NCBI GenBank assembly: GCA_002358905.1
Contig: DEPT01000018.1
Coordinates: 1-46,834, forward strand
Direction: 5' to 3'
Source of the DNA: Akkermansiaceae bacterium UBA3385
Lineage (GTDB): Bacteria > Verrucomicrobiota > Verrucomicrobiia > Verrucomicrobiales > Akkermansiaceae
Length of the DNA stretch: 46,834 bases
Shown here piece after piece: positions 35,701 to 41,756 of this stretch (the first letter of the stretch is position 1; every line of letters starts with the position of its first letter). A model generated the notes under the pieces. That model was given only the letters and a program-made list of their open reading frames with translations. It made no database searches and had not been told where the DNA came from. Position numbers and translations under genes: made by a program.

Positions 35701-36279
35701 TACTCCAACACCGGTGGCCAGTGCTCCAAGGCTACCCCGCGCTCCGCTGTGGCCAAGTTCGCCACCCGCGGTAAGGACCAGGTGAAGAAGGACATCGGCT
35801 ACATGGCCATGACCTACGGCAACATCTACGTGGCTTCCATCGCCATGGGCTCCAACGATGAGCACGCCCTCAAGACCCTGGCTGAAGCCGAGGCCTACGA
35901 TGGTCCCGCCCTCGTGATTGCTTACAGCCACTGCATCAACCACGGCATCAACATGGCCCAGGGCCTTGACCGCCAGAAGGACGCTGTGGACTGCGGCCGC
36001 TGGCTGCTCTACAACTTCAACCCGGACAACATCAAGCAGGGCAAGAACCCGCTCTCCATCAAGAGCAAGGCTCCCAAGATGCCCGTGCGCGACGCCCTTA
36101 TCGGCGTGGACGGCAAGGGCGGCGAAAACCGCTTCAAGATGCTGGCCAAGACCAACAAGGCCAACTTCGAGAAGCTCCTTGCCCTCGAAGAGCAGGACAT
36201 CGCCCGCCGCTGGCGCCTCTACCAGGCCCTGGCCGCCATCGATTACAGTGCCGAGGCCGAAACTACCCCCGAGGCATAA
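32701..36279 (+). CDS. nifJ: Pyruvate:ferredoxin (flavodoxin) oxidoreductase
   Basis: A 1192-residue single-chain enzyme that converts pyruvate and CoA to acetyl-CoA and CO2 and reduces ferredoxin, central to anaerobic fermentation. Domains in order are the pyrimidine-binding domain (YPITPSSPMGE), the transketolase C-like domain, the gamma domain, and a two-cluster ferredoxin domain with CIQCGKCTTVCP and CTGCTLCTRVCP. The ThDP domain follows with GACAGCGETPYVK, ATGCSSIYGG and GGDGWAYDIGYGGLDH. Cysteines for a third cluster are present in CAGC and ATGC. Length matches the family (about 1170-1200). It uses strongly biased, GC-ending codons, consistent with high expression. Its strong terminator marks a single-gene unit. 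Confidence 0.97.
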   Translation: MNTTYSTIDANEAVASVAYRCSEVAAIYPITPSSPMGESAEAWTAVDRKNLWGTVPSIVEMESEAGAAGAVHGALQTGSMATTFTASQGLLLMIPNMFKIAGELTPCVFHIAARALAAQGLSIFGDHSDVMSARSTGFAMLCGASTQEAPDMAAIAHSATLESRVPFINFFDGFRTSHEVGKIADISDEQLRGMIDQDLVDAFHARALTPDAPVIRGTAQNPDVYFQGRETVNKFYNAVPGIVKKAMKKFGELTGRCYDLVEYIGSPEATRVIIIMGSGAEACLETVKALNEDIGVLKVRLYRPFPAEDVIAALPKTVKKIAVLDRTKEPGSLGEPLLQDVVQSLSDANVKGTLPFAMPIIVGGRYGLGSKEFTPAMVKGVFDELKKDAPMTGFAVGIEDDVTGLSIAYDPSFTTEADTVTRCMFYGLGSDGTVGANKDAIKIIGKHTDLYVQGYFVYDSKKSGSSTVSHLRFGTTPIHSTYLITSANFIALHQPSLLNTFDFLKNAAPGATFLINTPVAADKVWDSLPARMQQQIIDKNIKVYCIDAFKVAKATGMGGRINMIMQTCFFHLAGVIPSDEAIGYIKEAIKKTYGKKGDEVVAKNIQAVDASLANLYEVPLGSAITGHELPPALAPGAPAFVRDVLGKIVIGEGDSVKVSEMPVDGTFPSGTTQYEKRNLALEIPVWTPEKTETSKACIQCGKCTTVCPHAALRAKMVDPAELEGAPESFKSADASKMHKNWQGKKFIIQVSAADCTGCTLCTRVCPTNSLTMTPAAVALEPETNNWNFFEKLSDADRTKLNPGQVKDQQFMRPLFEFSGACAGCGETPYVKALTQLLGNRLVVANATGCSSIYGGNLPTTPWTHDSDGRGPAWANSLFEDNAQFGLGFRVSLDKKQEYAFELLEAAADKVGSELVEAIKSNPQKTEAEVVAARETVAAIKAACGDDPELAALKAQANYLVSKSVWILGGDGWAYDIGYGGLDHILASGRNVKVLVMDTEVYSNTGGQCSKATPRSAVAKFATRGKDQVKKDIGYMAMTYGNIYVASIAMGSNDEHALKTLAEAEAYDGPALVIAYSHCINHGINMAQGLDRQKDAVDCGRWLLYNFNPDNIKQGKNPLSIKSKAPKMPVRDALIGVDGKGGENRFKMLAKTNKANFEKLLALEEQDIARRWRLYQALAAIDYSAEAETTPEA

Positions 36280-36302
36280 GCTCCAAGGCTCCCGTTAACT
36301 TC

Positions 36303-36338
36303 AACGGCGTGCGGTTCACCACCGCACGCCGTTCTTGT
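36303..36338 (+). terminator. Terminator of nifJ
   Basis: A 12-bp stem, AACGGCGTGCGG (36303-36314) with CCGCACGCCGTT (36322-36333), followed by TCTTGT. Confidence 0.9.
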
Positions 36339-36347
36339 CATCCATGT

Positions 36348-36374
36348 GCGGGACTTGAAGTCCCGCCGCTCCGA
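36348..36374 (-). repeat. REP-like single unit, TCGGAGC family
   Basis: Perfect palindrome GCGGGACTTGAAGTCCCGC (36348-36366) next to GCTCCGA (36368-36374). Read on the minus strand this is TCGGAGC followed by the hairpin, the same order as both halves of 7968-8041. Confidence 0.65.
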
Positions 36375-36402
36375 ATTTATCCGCTCGGCCGGGCGAAAAA
36401 GC

Positions 36403-36430
36403 TTGCATTTCGCGGCAAATGGCGTAGACT
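36403..36430 (+). promoter_or_regulatory. Promoter of azlCD
   Basis: TTGCAT (36403-36408), 16 bases, TAGACT (36425-36430). The predicted leader to the ATG at 36440 is about 3 bases. Confidence 0.55.
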
Positions 36431-36439
36431 GGGCGGCCC

Positions 36440-37126
36440 ATGAGCCGCGCCGTCCGACAAGCTTTCATCGACACCATACCCGTATTGACAGGGTATCTGG
36501 CGCTGGGCTTCGGCTTTGGGATTATGCTGCAGGCGAGCGGGTTTCCGGTATGGCTGGCGCCGGTGATGAGCATCACCATGTACGCCGGAGCCATGCAATA
36601 TGTGGCCGTGGGGCTGCTGAGCAGCGGGGCCTCGTTGCTCACCGTGGGGCTCACCACCGTTCTGGTGAATGCCCGTCACCTGTTCTATGGCATTTCCTTG
36701 CTGGATAAATTCAAAAGCACCGGGAAACGCACGCCCTACCTGATATTTGCGCTTACCGATGAGACCTATTCCCTGCTGTGCCGGGATAACCCGGAAATTC
36801 CGGCGGCGGAGAAAAAGACCTACTACTTCTGCATCTGCTTCTTCGACCACTGCTACTGGATAACCGGCTGCACCCTGGGCGCAGTGACAGGCTCCCTGGT
36901 GGCATTCAACAGCCAAGGTATCGATTTCGTGCTCACTGCGCTCTTCATCACCATCTTCGTGGAGCAGTGGCAAAGCATGAAAAAGCACTACCCGGCCCTT
37001 ATGGGAGCCGCAGTCACCGGGGCATGTCTGCTGCTGTTCGGCAAGGATAACTTCATGATTCCTGCGATGCTCGTGATTCTGCTGATGCTCTGTCTGCACA
37101 AGGAAAAGGAGACTTCCCATGGTTAA
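36440..37126 (+). CDS. azlC: AzlC family branched-chain amino acid exporter, large subunit
   Basis: A 228-residue inner-membrane protein. It begins with the family motif AFIDTIPVLTGYLALGFGFGIML, then MYAGAMQYVAVGLL and LVNARHLFYGISL. It has about six membrane helices. With AzlD it forms a two-component exporter for branched-chain amino acids. azlD begins inside its last codons (8-base overlap), so the two are translationally coupled. Confidence 0.92.
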   Translation: MSRAVRQAFIDTIPVLTGYLALGFGFGIMLQASGFPVWLAPVMSITMYAGAMQYVAVGLLSSGASLLTVGLTTVLVNARHLFYGISLLDKFKSTGKRTPYLIFALTDETYSLLCRDNPEIPAAEKKTYYFCICFFDHCYWITGCTLGAVTGSLVAFNSQGIDFVLTALFITIFVEQWQSMKKHYPALMGAAVTGACLLLFGKDNFMIPAMLVILLMLCLHKEKETSHG

Positions 37127-37445
37127 CGCCCACACATTCTATGCCATAGCCGTCATGGCACTGATTACGGCGCTACTGCGCTTCCTGCCCTTCCTCATTT
37201 TCAAGGGCAAGGCCTCCACCCCGCCAATAGTCGAAAAACTGGGACGACTGCTGCCCAGTGCCGTCATTGCCATGCTGGTAGTCTATTGTCTGAAAGATGC
37301 ACACTTCAACACCACAGCCGGGTACCTGCCGGCCATCATCTCATGTCTACTGGTCGGAGTACTCCATATCTGGAAGCGCAACACCCTGCTGAGCGTCATC
37401 ACCGGCACAGTGTGTTACATGCTACTGGTTCAGTTTGTGTTCTAA
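37119..37445 (+). CDS. azlD: AzlD family branched-chain amino acid exporter, small subunit
   Basis: A 108-residue membrane protein with four hydrophobic helices. It has the AzlD opening ALITALLRFLPFLIF and the PSAVIAMLVVYCLKD motif. It overlaps azlC by 8 bases and completes the exporter pair. Confidence 0.92.
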   Translation: MVNAHTFYAIAVMALITALLRFLPFLIFKGKASTPPIVEKLGRLLPSAVIAMLVVYCLKDAHFNTTAGYLPAIISCLLVGVLHIWKRNTLLSVITGTVCYMLLVQFVF

Positions 37446-37455
37446 GTGAATACTA

Positions 37456-37484
37456 TTGACAAAAAGTCGGAGCACCAGTACAAT
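37456..37484 (+). promoter_or_regulatory. Promoter of the CCA-type nucleotidyltransferase gene
   Basis: TTGACA (37456-37461), 17 bases, TACAAT (37479-37484), the best match to consensus in the window. The GTG at 37496 is 11 bases downstream. Confidence 0.7.
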
Positions 37485-37495
37485 ACCTCCGCCCC

Positions 37496-38824
37496 GTGAT
37501 TGAAATACCCGCACACGCCCTGACCGTTGTAGAACGCCTGGAACGCTATGGCTACGAAGCCTATGTGGTGGGCGGCTGCGTGCGCGATTCTCTGCTGGGC
37601 CGCAAACCGAAGGATTGGGATGTGTGCACCAATGCCCTGCCGGAGGAAGTGCTGCGCGTCTTCAAGCGCTTCCACGTCATCAAGACTGGTCTGCAGCACG
37701 GCACGGTAACTGTTATGGTAAGCCACGAGCCGGTGGAGGTGACCACCTTCCGCATCGATGGCAACTACACCGACAACCGCCACCCGGACAGCGTGAATTT
37801 CGTGAGCCGCGTGGAGGAGGACCTGGCACGGCGCGATTTCACCATCAACGCCATGGCCTACAACCCTACCCGCGGCCTGGTGGATGCCTTCGACGGCCAG
37901 CGCGACCTGCAGACCGGTACCATCCGCTGCGTAGGCGAACCGGACGCCCGTTTCAACGAGGACGGCCTGCGCATTCTGCGAGCCCTGCGCTTTGCCGCGC
38001 GTTATAACTTCGGCATCGAGACCGAAACAGCCTTCTCCATCCACCGCAACCGGCACCTGCTGGAGAATGTGAGCGTGGAGCGCATCTTCACCGAGCTGAA
38101 AGGCATTCTCATGGGCGAGGGCGTGCTGGGCATGATGCAGGCTTTCCCGGATGTTTTCACCGTCATTATCCCGGAACTGGCCCCCTCCGTGGGATTCGAC
38201 CAGCGCAACCCGCACCACTGCTACGATGTGTGGACCCACACCGCCCACGCGGTGCAGGCTGCCCCGGCCAACGAGGTGCTGCGCCTGGCCCTGCTGCTGC
38301 ACGATATCGCCAAGCCCGCCACCTTCACCCTGGGAGAGGATGGCAAGGGGCATTTCTACGACCACGGCACCAAGGGCGCCGAAATGGCACGCAACATTCT
38401 GCTGCACCTGAAGAGCGACACCGCCACCCTGCAGACGGTGGTCACTCTGGTGCGCGAGCACGATTCCATGCTGCCCACCACGGCACCCGGCATGCGCCGC
38501 CTGGTTGGCCGCCTGGGGCTGGAGAACCTACAGCTGCTGCTGGAAATGAAGCAGGCCGACATGGCCGCCCAGTCCACCCACGAACGCACGCAGAAACAAG
38601 CCACACTGCGCGAAGGCCGCAGCCTGCTGGAGGATGTGCTGGAAGAACAGCCCGCTTTCACTGTGGGCGATTTACAGGTCAACGGTCGTGACCTCATCGG
38701 CCTGGGTACCAAGCCCGGTCCGGCCATAGGAGATATCCTCAAAACCCTCCTGGCAGAAGTGCAGGACGACATTTTACCCAACACGCGCGATACCCTGCTG
38801 GCCCGCGCCAAAGAACTTCTTTAA
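37496..38824 (+). CDS. cca: CCA tRNA nucleotidyltransferase / poly(A) polymerase family protein
   Basis: A 442-residue class II nucleotidyltransferase. The active-site motif VGGCVRDSLLGRKPKDWDVCT carries the two metal-binding Asp residues (DWD). Then come RRDFTINAMAYNP, the RNA-binding helix GEPDARFNEDGLRILRALRF, and an HD phosphohydrolase domain with LLLHDIAKP. It adds or repairs the CCA end of tRNAs; distinguishing it from poly(A) polymerase is not possible by eye. The GTG start at 37496 is supported by a near-consensus promoter. A TM2 protein gene follows 21 bases later. Confidence 0.9.
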   Translation: MIEIPAHALTVVERLERYGYEAYVVGGCVRDSLLGRKPKDWDVCTNALPEEVLRVFKRFHVIKTGLQHGTVTVMVSHEPVEVTTFRIDGNYTDNRHPDSVNFVSRVEEDLARRDFTINAMAYNPTRGLVDAFDGQRDLQTGTIRCVGEPDARFNEDGLRILRALRFAARYNFGIETETAFSIHRNRHLLENVSVERIFTELKGILMGEGVLGMMQAFPDVFTVIIPELAPSVGFDQRNPHHCYDVWTHTAHAVQAAPANEVLRLALLLHDIAKPATFTLGEDGKGHFYDHGTKGAEMARNILLHLKSDTATLQTVVTLVREHDSMLPTTAPGMRRLVGRLGLENLQLLLEMKQADMAAQSTHERTQKQATLREGRSLLEDVLEEQPAFTVGDLQVNGRDLIGLGTKPGPAIGDILKTLLAEVQDDILPNTRDTLLARAKELL

Positions 38825-38845
38825 CCCACCCCCATATAACATACC

Positions 38846-39082
38846 ATGAGCTGCTGCCCCAACTGCATCAATAACCAATCCCCCCGCTCCCGTTTCGTTA
38901 CCTTCCTCCTCAGCCTGCTGATTTGCTGCGGTATCGGTGGTGTTCACCGCATTTATGCCGGCAAGGTCATCACCGGTATTATTCAGTTCTGCACTTGCGG
39001 TGGCTTCCTTATCTGGCAGATTTTCGATATCATTCGCATCGTTCTGGGATGCTTTGACGATAAAGAAGGCAAGACAATCTGA
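38846..39082 (+). CDS. TM2 domain membrane protein
   Basis: A 78-residue protein with a TM2 domain: two membrane helices joined by a short turn (FLLSLLICCGIGGVHRIYAGK and GIIQFCTCGGFLIWQIFDIIRI). It has the HRIYAGK and IWQIFDI signatures of the family and an N-terminal Cys cluster (SCCPNC) that might bind metal. TM2 proteins are small and mostly uncharacterised in bacteria. It lies 21 bases after cca, probably co-transcribed. Its stop borders the left hairpin array of the next element. Confidence 0.85.
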   Translation: MSCCPNCINNQSPRSRFVTFLLSLLICCGIGGVHRIYAGKVITGIIQFCTCGGFLIWQIFDIIRIVLGCFDDKEGKTI

Positions 39083-39181
39083 GTCCAGGCGCAGCGCGGA
39101 TATCGTCTTGCCTACGGCTAGGTTTCGTCCGGCCCTGCCGGATATCGTCCCGGTTCCGCAGGAACCGGGATTTCGTTTTCC
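39083..39181 (+). repeat. Left hairpin array (four units)
   Basis: Units lie at 39083-39104, 39105-39126, 39127-39146 and 39147-39174, ending in GTTTTCC (39175-39181). The third has stem TCCGGC/GCCGGA with loop CCT. The fourth has a 10-bp perfect stem (TCCCGGTTCC with GGAACCGGGA) and loop GCA. The first two are partly decayed. GTTTTCC also pairs with GGAAAAC at about 39186-39192. Confidence 0.85.
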
Positions 39182-39226
39182 CAGAGGAAAACAACCCTAT
39201 ATATCGGGCGTTAATTGGGAAATAAC

Positions 39227-39255
39227 TTGCCGCCACACTAGGAGCATGCTACTAT
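39227..39255 (+). promoter_or_regulatory. Promoter of the four-helix-bundle gene
   Basis: TTGCCG (39227-39232), 17 bases, TACTAT (39250-39255). The ATG at 39265 is 9 bases further on. The promoter lies inside the element, between the left array and the gene. Confidence 0.6.
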
Positions 39256-39264
39256 GCCAGTATC

Positions 39265-39606
39265 ATGAAACCCCATCCTCTTGCTGAGCAAAGCCTTGAT
39301 TTTGCCGTGGAAATTGTCCGGCTCTGTGACAGTATCGAGCGGCACGCCGTATTGAAAAACCAGCTTATACGCTCGGCTACCAGCATCGGTGCAAACATTC
39401 ACGAAGGCGTTTATGCCTCCAGCGGGGCTGATTTCATCGCAAAGTACCAGCTTTCCCTCAAGGAATGCCATGAAACAGAATACTGGATGCAGGTGCTCAT
39501 GCGGGCGGGCATTGTGCCTGCCGAGGTTATTACACCACTGCAGCATCGATGCGGCAACATCAGGGCTATGCTGATTGCATCTCTCAATACGGCGAAAAAG
39601 AAGTGA
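39265..39606 (+). CDS. Four-helix-bundle protein (23S rRNA IVP / Avd-like family)
   Basis: A 113-residue protein with the family pattern: LAEQSLDFAVEIVRLCDSI helix, the signature LIRSATSIGANIHEGVYASSGADFIAKYQLSLKECHETEYWMQVL, and a C-terminal helix. Known members are encoded in intervening sequences of 23S rRNA genes, or act as the accessory protein (Avd) of diversity-generating retroelements. They form pentameric barrels that bind nucleic acid. Here neither rRNA nor a reverse transcriptase is near. The gene sits alone between inverted hairpin arrays, which suggests that it binds those hairpins as DNA or RNA. Its function in this setting is unknown. Confidence 0.88.
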   Translation: MKPHPLAEQSLDFAVEIVRLCDSIERHAVLKNQLIRSATSIGANIHEGVYASSGADFIAKYQLSLKECHETEYWMQVLMRAGIVPAEVITPLQHRCGNIRAMLIASLNTAKKK

Positions 39607-39649
39607 TGTTTTCCCAATCTCCGCTTAACTTATTGATTTTCGTACCATA

Positions 39650-39746
39650 GGAAAACGAAATCCAGCCCCTGCGGGGCTGGACGAAATCCGTCAGAGCCGG
39701 ACGAAATCTTGCCGTTAGCAAGACGAAATCCTCGCTGTGCGAGGAC
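39650..39746 (-). repeat. Right hairpin array (four units, inverted)
   Basis: Read on the minus strand the units are 39746-39725, 39724-39703, 39702-39683 and 39682-39657, ending in GTTTTCC (39656-39650). Stems are TCCTCGC/GCGAGGA (loop ACA), TCTTGC/GCAAGA, a short TCCG/CGGA, and TCCAGCCCC/GGGGCTGGA (loop GCA). Order, linkers and unit lengths match the left array, but most stem sequences do not. Confidence 0.85.
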
Positions 39747-40288
39747 TATACACACATAGCCACACGCAACGCTGCCACCTGCTCGGCCTTACCCAGCGCA
39801 GACCCCAGGGCAAAACCGAACTCCAGGGCAGCACCTGGGCCACGACCAGTCACCAGAAGGCCATCCGTCACCGCAGGTTCTGCCACTACCTCGGCCGCGG
39901 ATTTCAAATCTCCTTCCACGCCCGGATAGCAGGTCACGCGGCGCCCCTCCAGCACTCCGGCAGCCTCCAGCGCTATAGGTGCGGCACAAATAGCTGCCAC
40001 CAGCTTACCAGCCTGGTGCATGGCACGCACCAGAGCAAGCACACCTGGCGTATCCCGCAGCATCCAGGACGCAGGACCACCAGGAAGAATAATGCCACTG
40101 TAATCCTCTGCATCGGCATCCACCATCAGCATTTCGGCGGCCATCACCATGCCATGTGCACCTTCCACATAACGCCCCTTCACACCCGCGGTAACCACAG
40201 GTATCTCCAAACGGCGTAAAATATCAATAGGCGCAGTAAGCTCGATCTCCTCGTAACCGGGAGCCATCAGCACTAATACGGGTTTCAT
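39746..40288 (-). CDS. DJ-1/PfpI family protein
   Basis: A 180-residue protein from the ATG at 40288, chosen because a TTGACA-18-TATGAT promoter ends 6 bases upstream and because MKPVLVLMAPGYEEIEL is the standard family start. The nucleophile elbow AAICAAPIALEAAG carries the conserved Cys, and PGYEEIE supplies the usual Glu. GIILPGGP and TGRGPGAALEFGFAL are typical of the DJ-1/ThiJ/YajL group. Members act as deglycases, chaperones or hydrolases of reactive carbonyls; which one applies here cannot be told. It is monocistronic, and its stop coincides with the edge of the hairpin element. Confidence 0.88.
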   Translation of the reverse strand: MKPVLVLMAPGYEEIELTAPIDILRRLEIPVVTAGVKGRYVEGAHGMVMAAEMLMVDADAEDYSGIILPGGPASWMLRDTPGVLALVRAMHQAGKLVAAICAAPIALEAAGVLEGRRVTCYPGVEGDLKSAAEVVAEPAVTDGLLVTGRGPGAALEFGFALGSALGKAEQVAALRVAMCV

Positions 40289-40294
40289 GCTCGC

Positions 40295-40324
40295 ATCATA
40301 CCCGTCTGCTACGCACCTTGTCAA
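40295..40324 (-). promoter_or_regulatory. Leaderless promoter of the DJ-1 family gene
   Basis: TTGACA (40324-40319), 18 bases, TATGAT (40300-40295), read leftward. Six bases separate the -10 box from the ATG at 40288. Confidence 0.7.
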
Positions 40325-40438
40325 GCAGGAAGAAACTCCACCCATCGGAAAATACCGCACCCACTTTAATCGAACCACAATATGTTGTACCATATTAAAA
40401 AAAGTTATTGAAAATCTTGCGAATTTAAGAAATTATGC

Positions 40439-40487
40439 TTGCCAGTTGCTGCAAGAATGAGTAGAATATGCTCAACAAAGGAGGTTC
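40439..40487 (+). promoter_or_regulatory. Promoter and strong Shine-Dalgarno of dnaN
   Basis: TTGCCA (40439-40444), 17 bases, TAGAAT (40462-40467). A leader of about 17 bases holds a full Shine-Dalgarno AAAGGAGG (about 40477-40484), 6 bases before the ATG at 40491. It is the clearest ribosome-binding site in the window. Confidence 0.75.
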
Positions 40488-40490
40488 TCG

Positions 40491-41576
40491 ATGAAATTCG
40501 CACTCGCAAAACAAGTTCTGCTCGATGGCATCAACAAAGTAGCCGGCGTGGTTTCCACCCGTCCCAGCATGCCCATTCTTTCCAACGTGCTGCTGGACGC
40601 ATCCGATGGCGAGCTGAAGCTCACCACCACCAGTATGGAGCTGACCATTCTCACCAAGGTACCCTGCATTGTTGAGAAGCCCGGTTCCATCACTCTGCCC
40701 GCCAAAAAACTGCAGAGCATCATCCGTGAGCTGCGCGATGGCGAAGTGAGCATCGAGGTAAACGGCACCGTAGCCACCATCCAGTGCAACCGCGCGCAGT
40801 TCAAACTGAACGGTCTGCCCGCCAATGAGTTCCCTGGTCTGCCCGTATTCAAGGAGGCCCGCGAATTCAAAGTTCAGCAGAACGTTCTGAACAAGGGTTT
40901 CTCTTTCACCGAATTTGCCATTTCCAACGATGGCACCCGCTATGTGCTCAACGGCATCTACACCTGTTTCCAGGACGGCAAGCTCACCCTTGTTGCAACC
41001 GATGGTCGCCGCCTTGCCCTTTTCGAAAGCGAGCTCGAGTTCCCGGAATCCCAGAGCGTGTGCATCGATATTCCCAGCCGTGCCGTGTCCGAGGTACACC
41101 GTCTGCTGGGCGACAACGGCGATGTGATGGTGCGCATCACCAGCAACCAGGCTTCCTTCGATTTCGGTGATACACTGCTCATCACCAAGCTTATCGATGG
41201 CAATTACCCGAACTACCGCCAGGTAATTCCCAGCCGCTACAACGAGCGCGTAGTCATTCCCGCCGCTGAGCTGCAGAGCGCCGTTCGCCGCGTATCCCTG
41301 CTCTCCTCCGAGAAGACTAACACCGTGAGCTTCCGCTTCACCCCTGGTGTCATGTCCGTGCAGTCCAGCGCCAACATGGGCGAAGCTAACGAAGAAGTGC
41401 CCATCGACTACAATGGCCGCGAAATTTCCATCTCCTTTAACGCAGATTACGTTCTTGCCCCGCTCAAGTCCGTGGGCGACCAGGATGTGTGCATCGACCT
41501 TATCGACACCTCCAGCCCCGGCGTGATGCGCGTGGCCGATGAGTTCCTCTATGTGCTCATGCCCATCCGCGTGTAA
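40491..41576 (+). CDS. dnaN: DNA polymerase III beta subunit (sliding clamp)
   Basis: A 361-residue protein made of three clamp domains of about 120 residues each. Typical features are an N-terminal FALAKQVLLDGINKVAGVVSTRPSMPILSNVLL, the middle-domain pattern NDGTRYVLNGIYTCFQDGKLTLVATDGRRLA, DGNYPNYRQVIP, and the C-terminal YVLMPIRV. It forms a ring dimer that tethers polymerase to DNA. dnaA and recF are not adjacent, unlike the common oriC arrangement, so this window is not clearly the origin region. Confidence 0.97.
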   Translation: MKFALAKQVLLDGINKVAGVVSTRPSMPILSNVLLDASDGELKLTTTSMELTILTKVPCIVEKPGSITLPAKKLQSIIRELRDGEVSIEVNGTVATIQCNRAQFKLNGLPANEFPGLPVFKEAREFKVQQNVLNKGFSFTEFAISNDGTRYVLNGIYTCFQDGKLTLVATDGRRLALFESELEFPESQSVCIDIPSRAVSEVHRLLGDNGDVMVRITSNQASFDFGDTLLITKLIDGNYPNYRQVIPSRYNERVVIPAAELQSAVRRVSLLSSEKTNTVSFRFTPGVMSVQSSANMGEANEEVPIDYNGREISISFNADYVLAPLKSVGDQDVCIDLIDTSSPGVMRVADEFLYVLMPIRV

Positions 41577-41610
41577 GGATACAACAAGTTTTTTTCAAGG
41601 TGATACAGCT

Positions 41611-41648
41611 GAGAGGTGGCCGACGAAAGTCCGTCACCTCTCTTATTT
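41611..41648 (+). terminator. Terminator of dnaN
   Basis: Stem GAGAGGTG (41611-41618) with CACCTCTC (41635-41642), an inner GAC-GAAA-GTC hairpin, then TTATTTT. Confidence 0.8.
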
Positions 41649-41660
41649 TACACCCGCCAT

Positions 41661-41736
41661 CCGGCTATTCCATGCGGCTAAAAGCAGCTAAATTAGCCGG
41701 AAGCATAAGGGGAGAGCCATTGCTGATGCTCCCCCT
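41661..41736. repeat. Inverted repeats between convergent dnaN and the Mrp-type gene
   Basis: CCGGCTA (41661-41667) pairs with TAGCCGG (41694-41700), and GGGGAG (41709-41714) with CTCCCC (41729-41734). These may terminate the leftward Mrp-type transcript, although T runs are weak. Confidence 0.4.
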
Positions 41737-41756
41737 ATACTTTGCTGTAAAATCAC

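Larger units (their letters stand above)
39083..39746. mobile_element. Candidate element: four-helix-bundle gene between inverted hairpin arrays
   Basis: The unit consists of a left array (39083-39181), one gene with its own promoter (39265-39606), and a right array (39650-39746). The arrays are inverted copies with the same four-unit order and unit lengths of 22, 22, 20 and 28 or 26 bases. Each unit is a hairpin followed by ATTTC or a close variant. The boundaries abut the TM2 stop on the left and the DJ-1 family stop on the right, so the element fills the gap between two genes. No transposase is encoded. Mobility is inferred from the terminal inverted arrangement, not shown. Confidence 0.6.

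Noticed and set aside
32644..35943. A 1099-codon open frame antisense to nifJ
   Set aside because: It is a mirror of strongly GC-biased codons in nifJ. Its translation is low-complexity Gly/His/Val-rich without any domain, and nifJ is unmistakable.
39265..39606. A diversity-generating retroelement or 23S rRNA intervening sequence
   Set aside because: The protein family fits, but there is no reverse transcriptase, template/variable repeat or rRNA sequence around it.
39083..39746. The hairpin arrays as a CRISPR
   Set aside because: There is no constant repeat with unique spacers; the variable part is itself a hairpin stem, the units are only 20-28 bases, and no cas gene is present.
40439..41576. 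A replication origin next to dnaN
   Set aside because: No dnaA or recF gene and no cluster of DnaA boxes was seen nearby.
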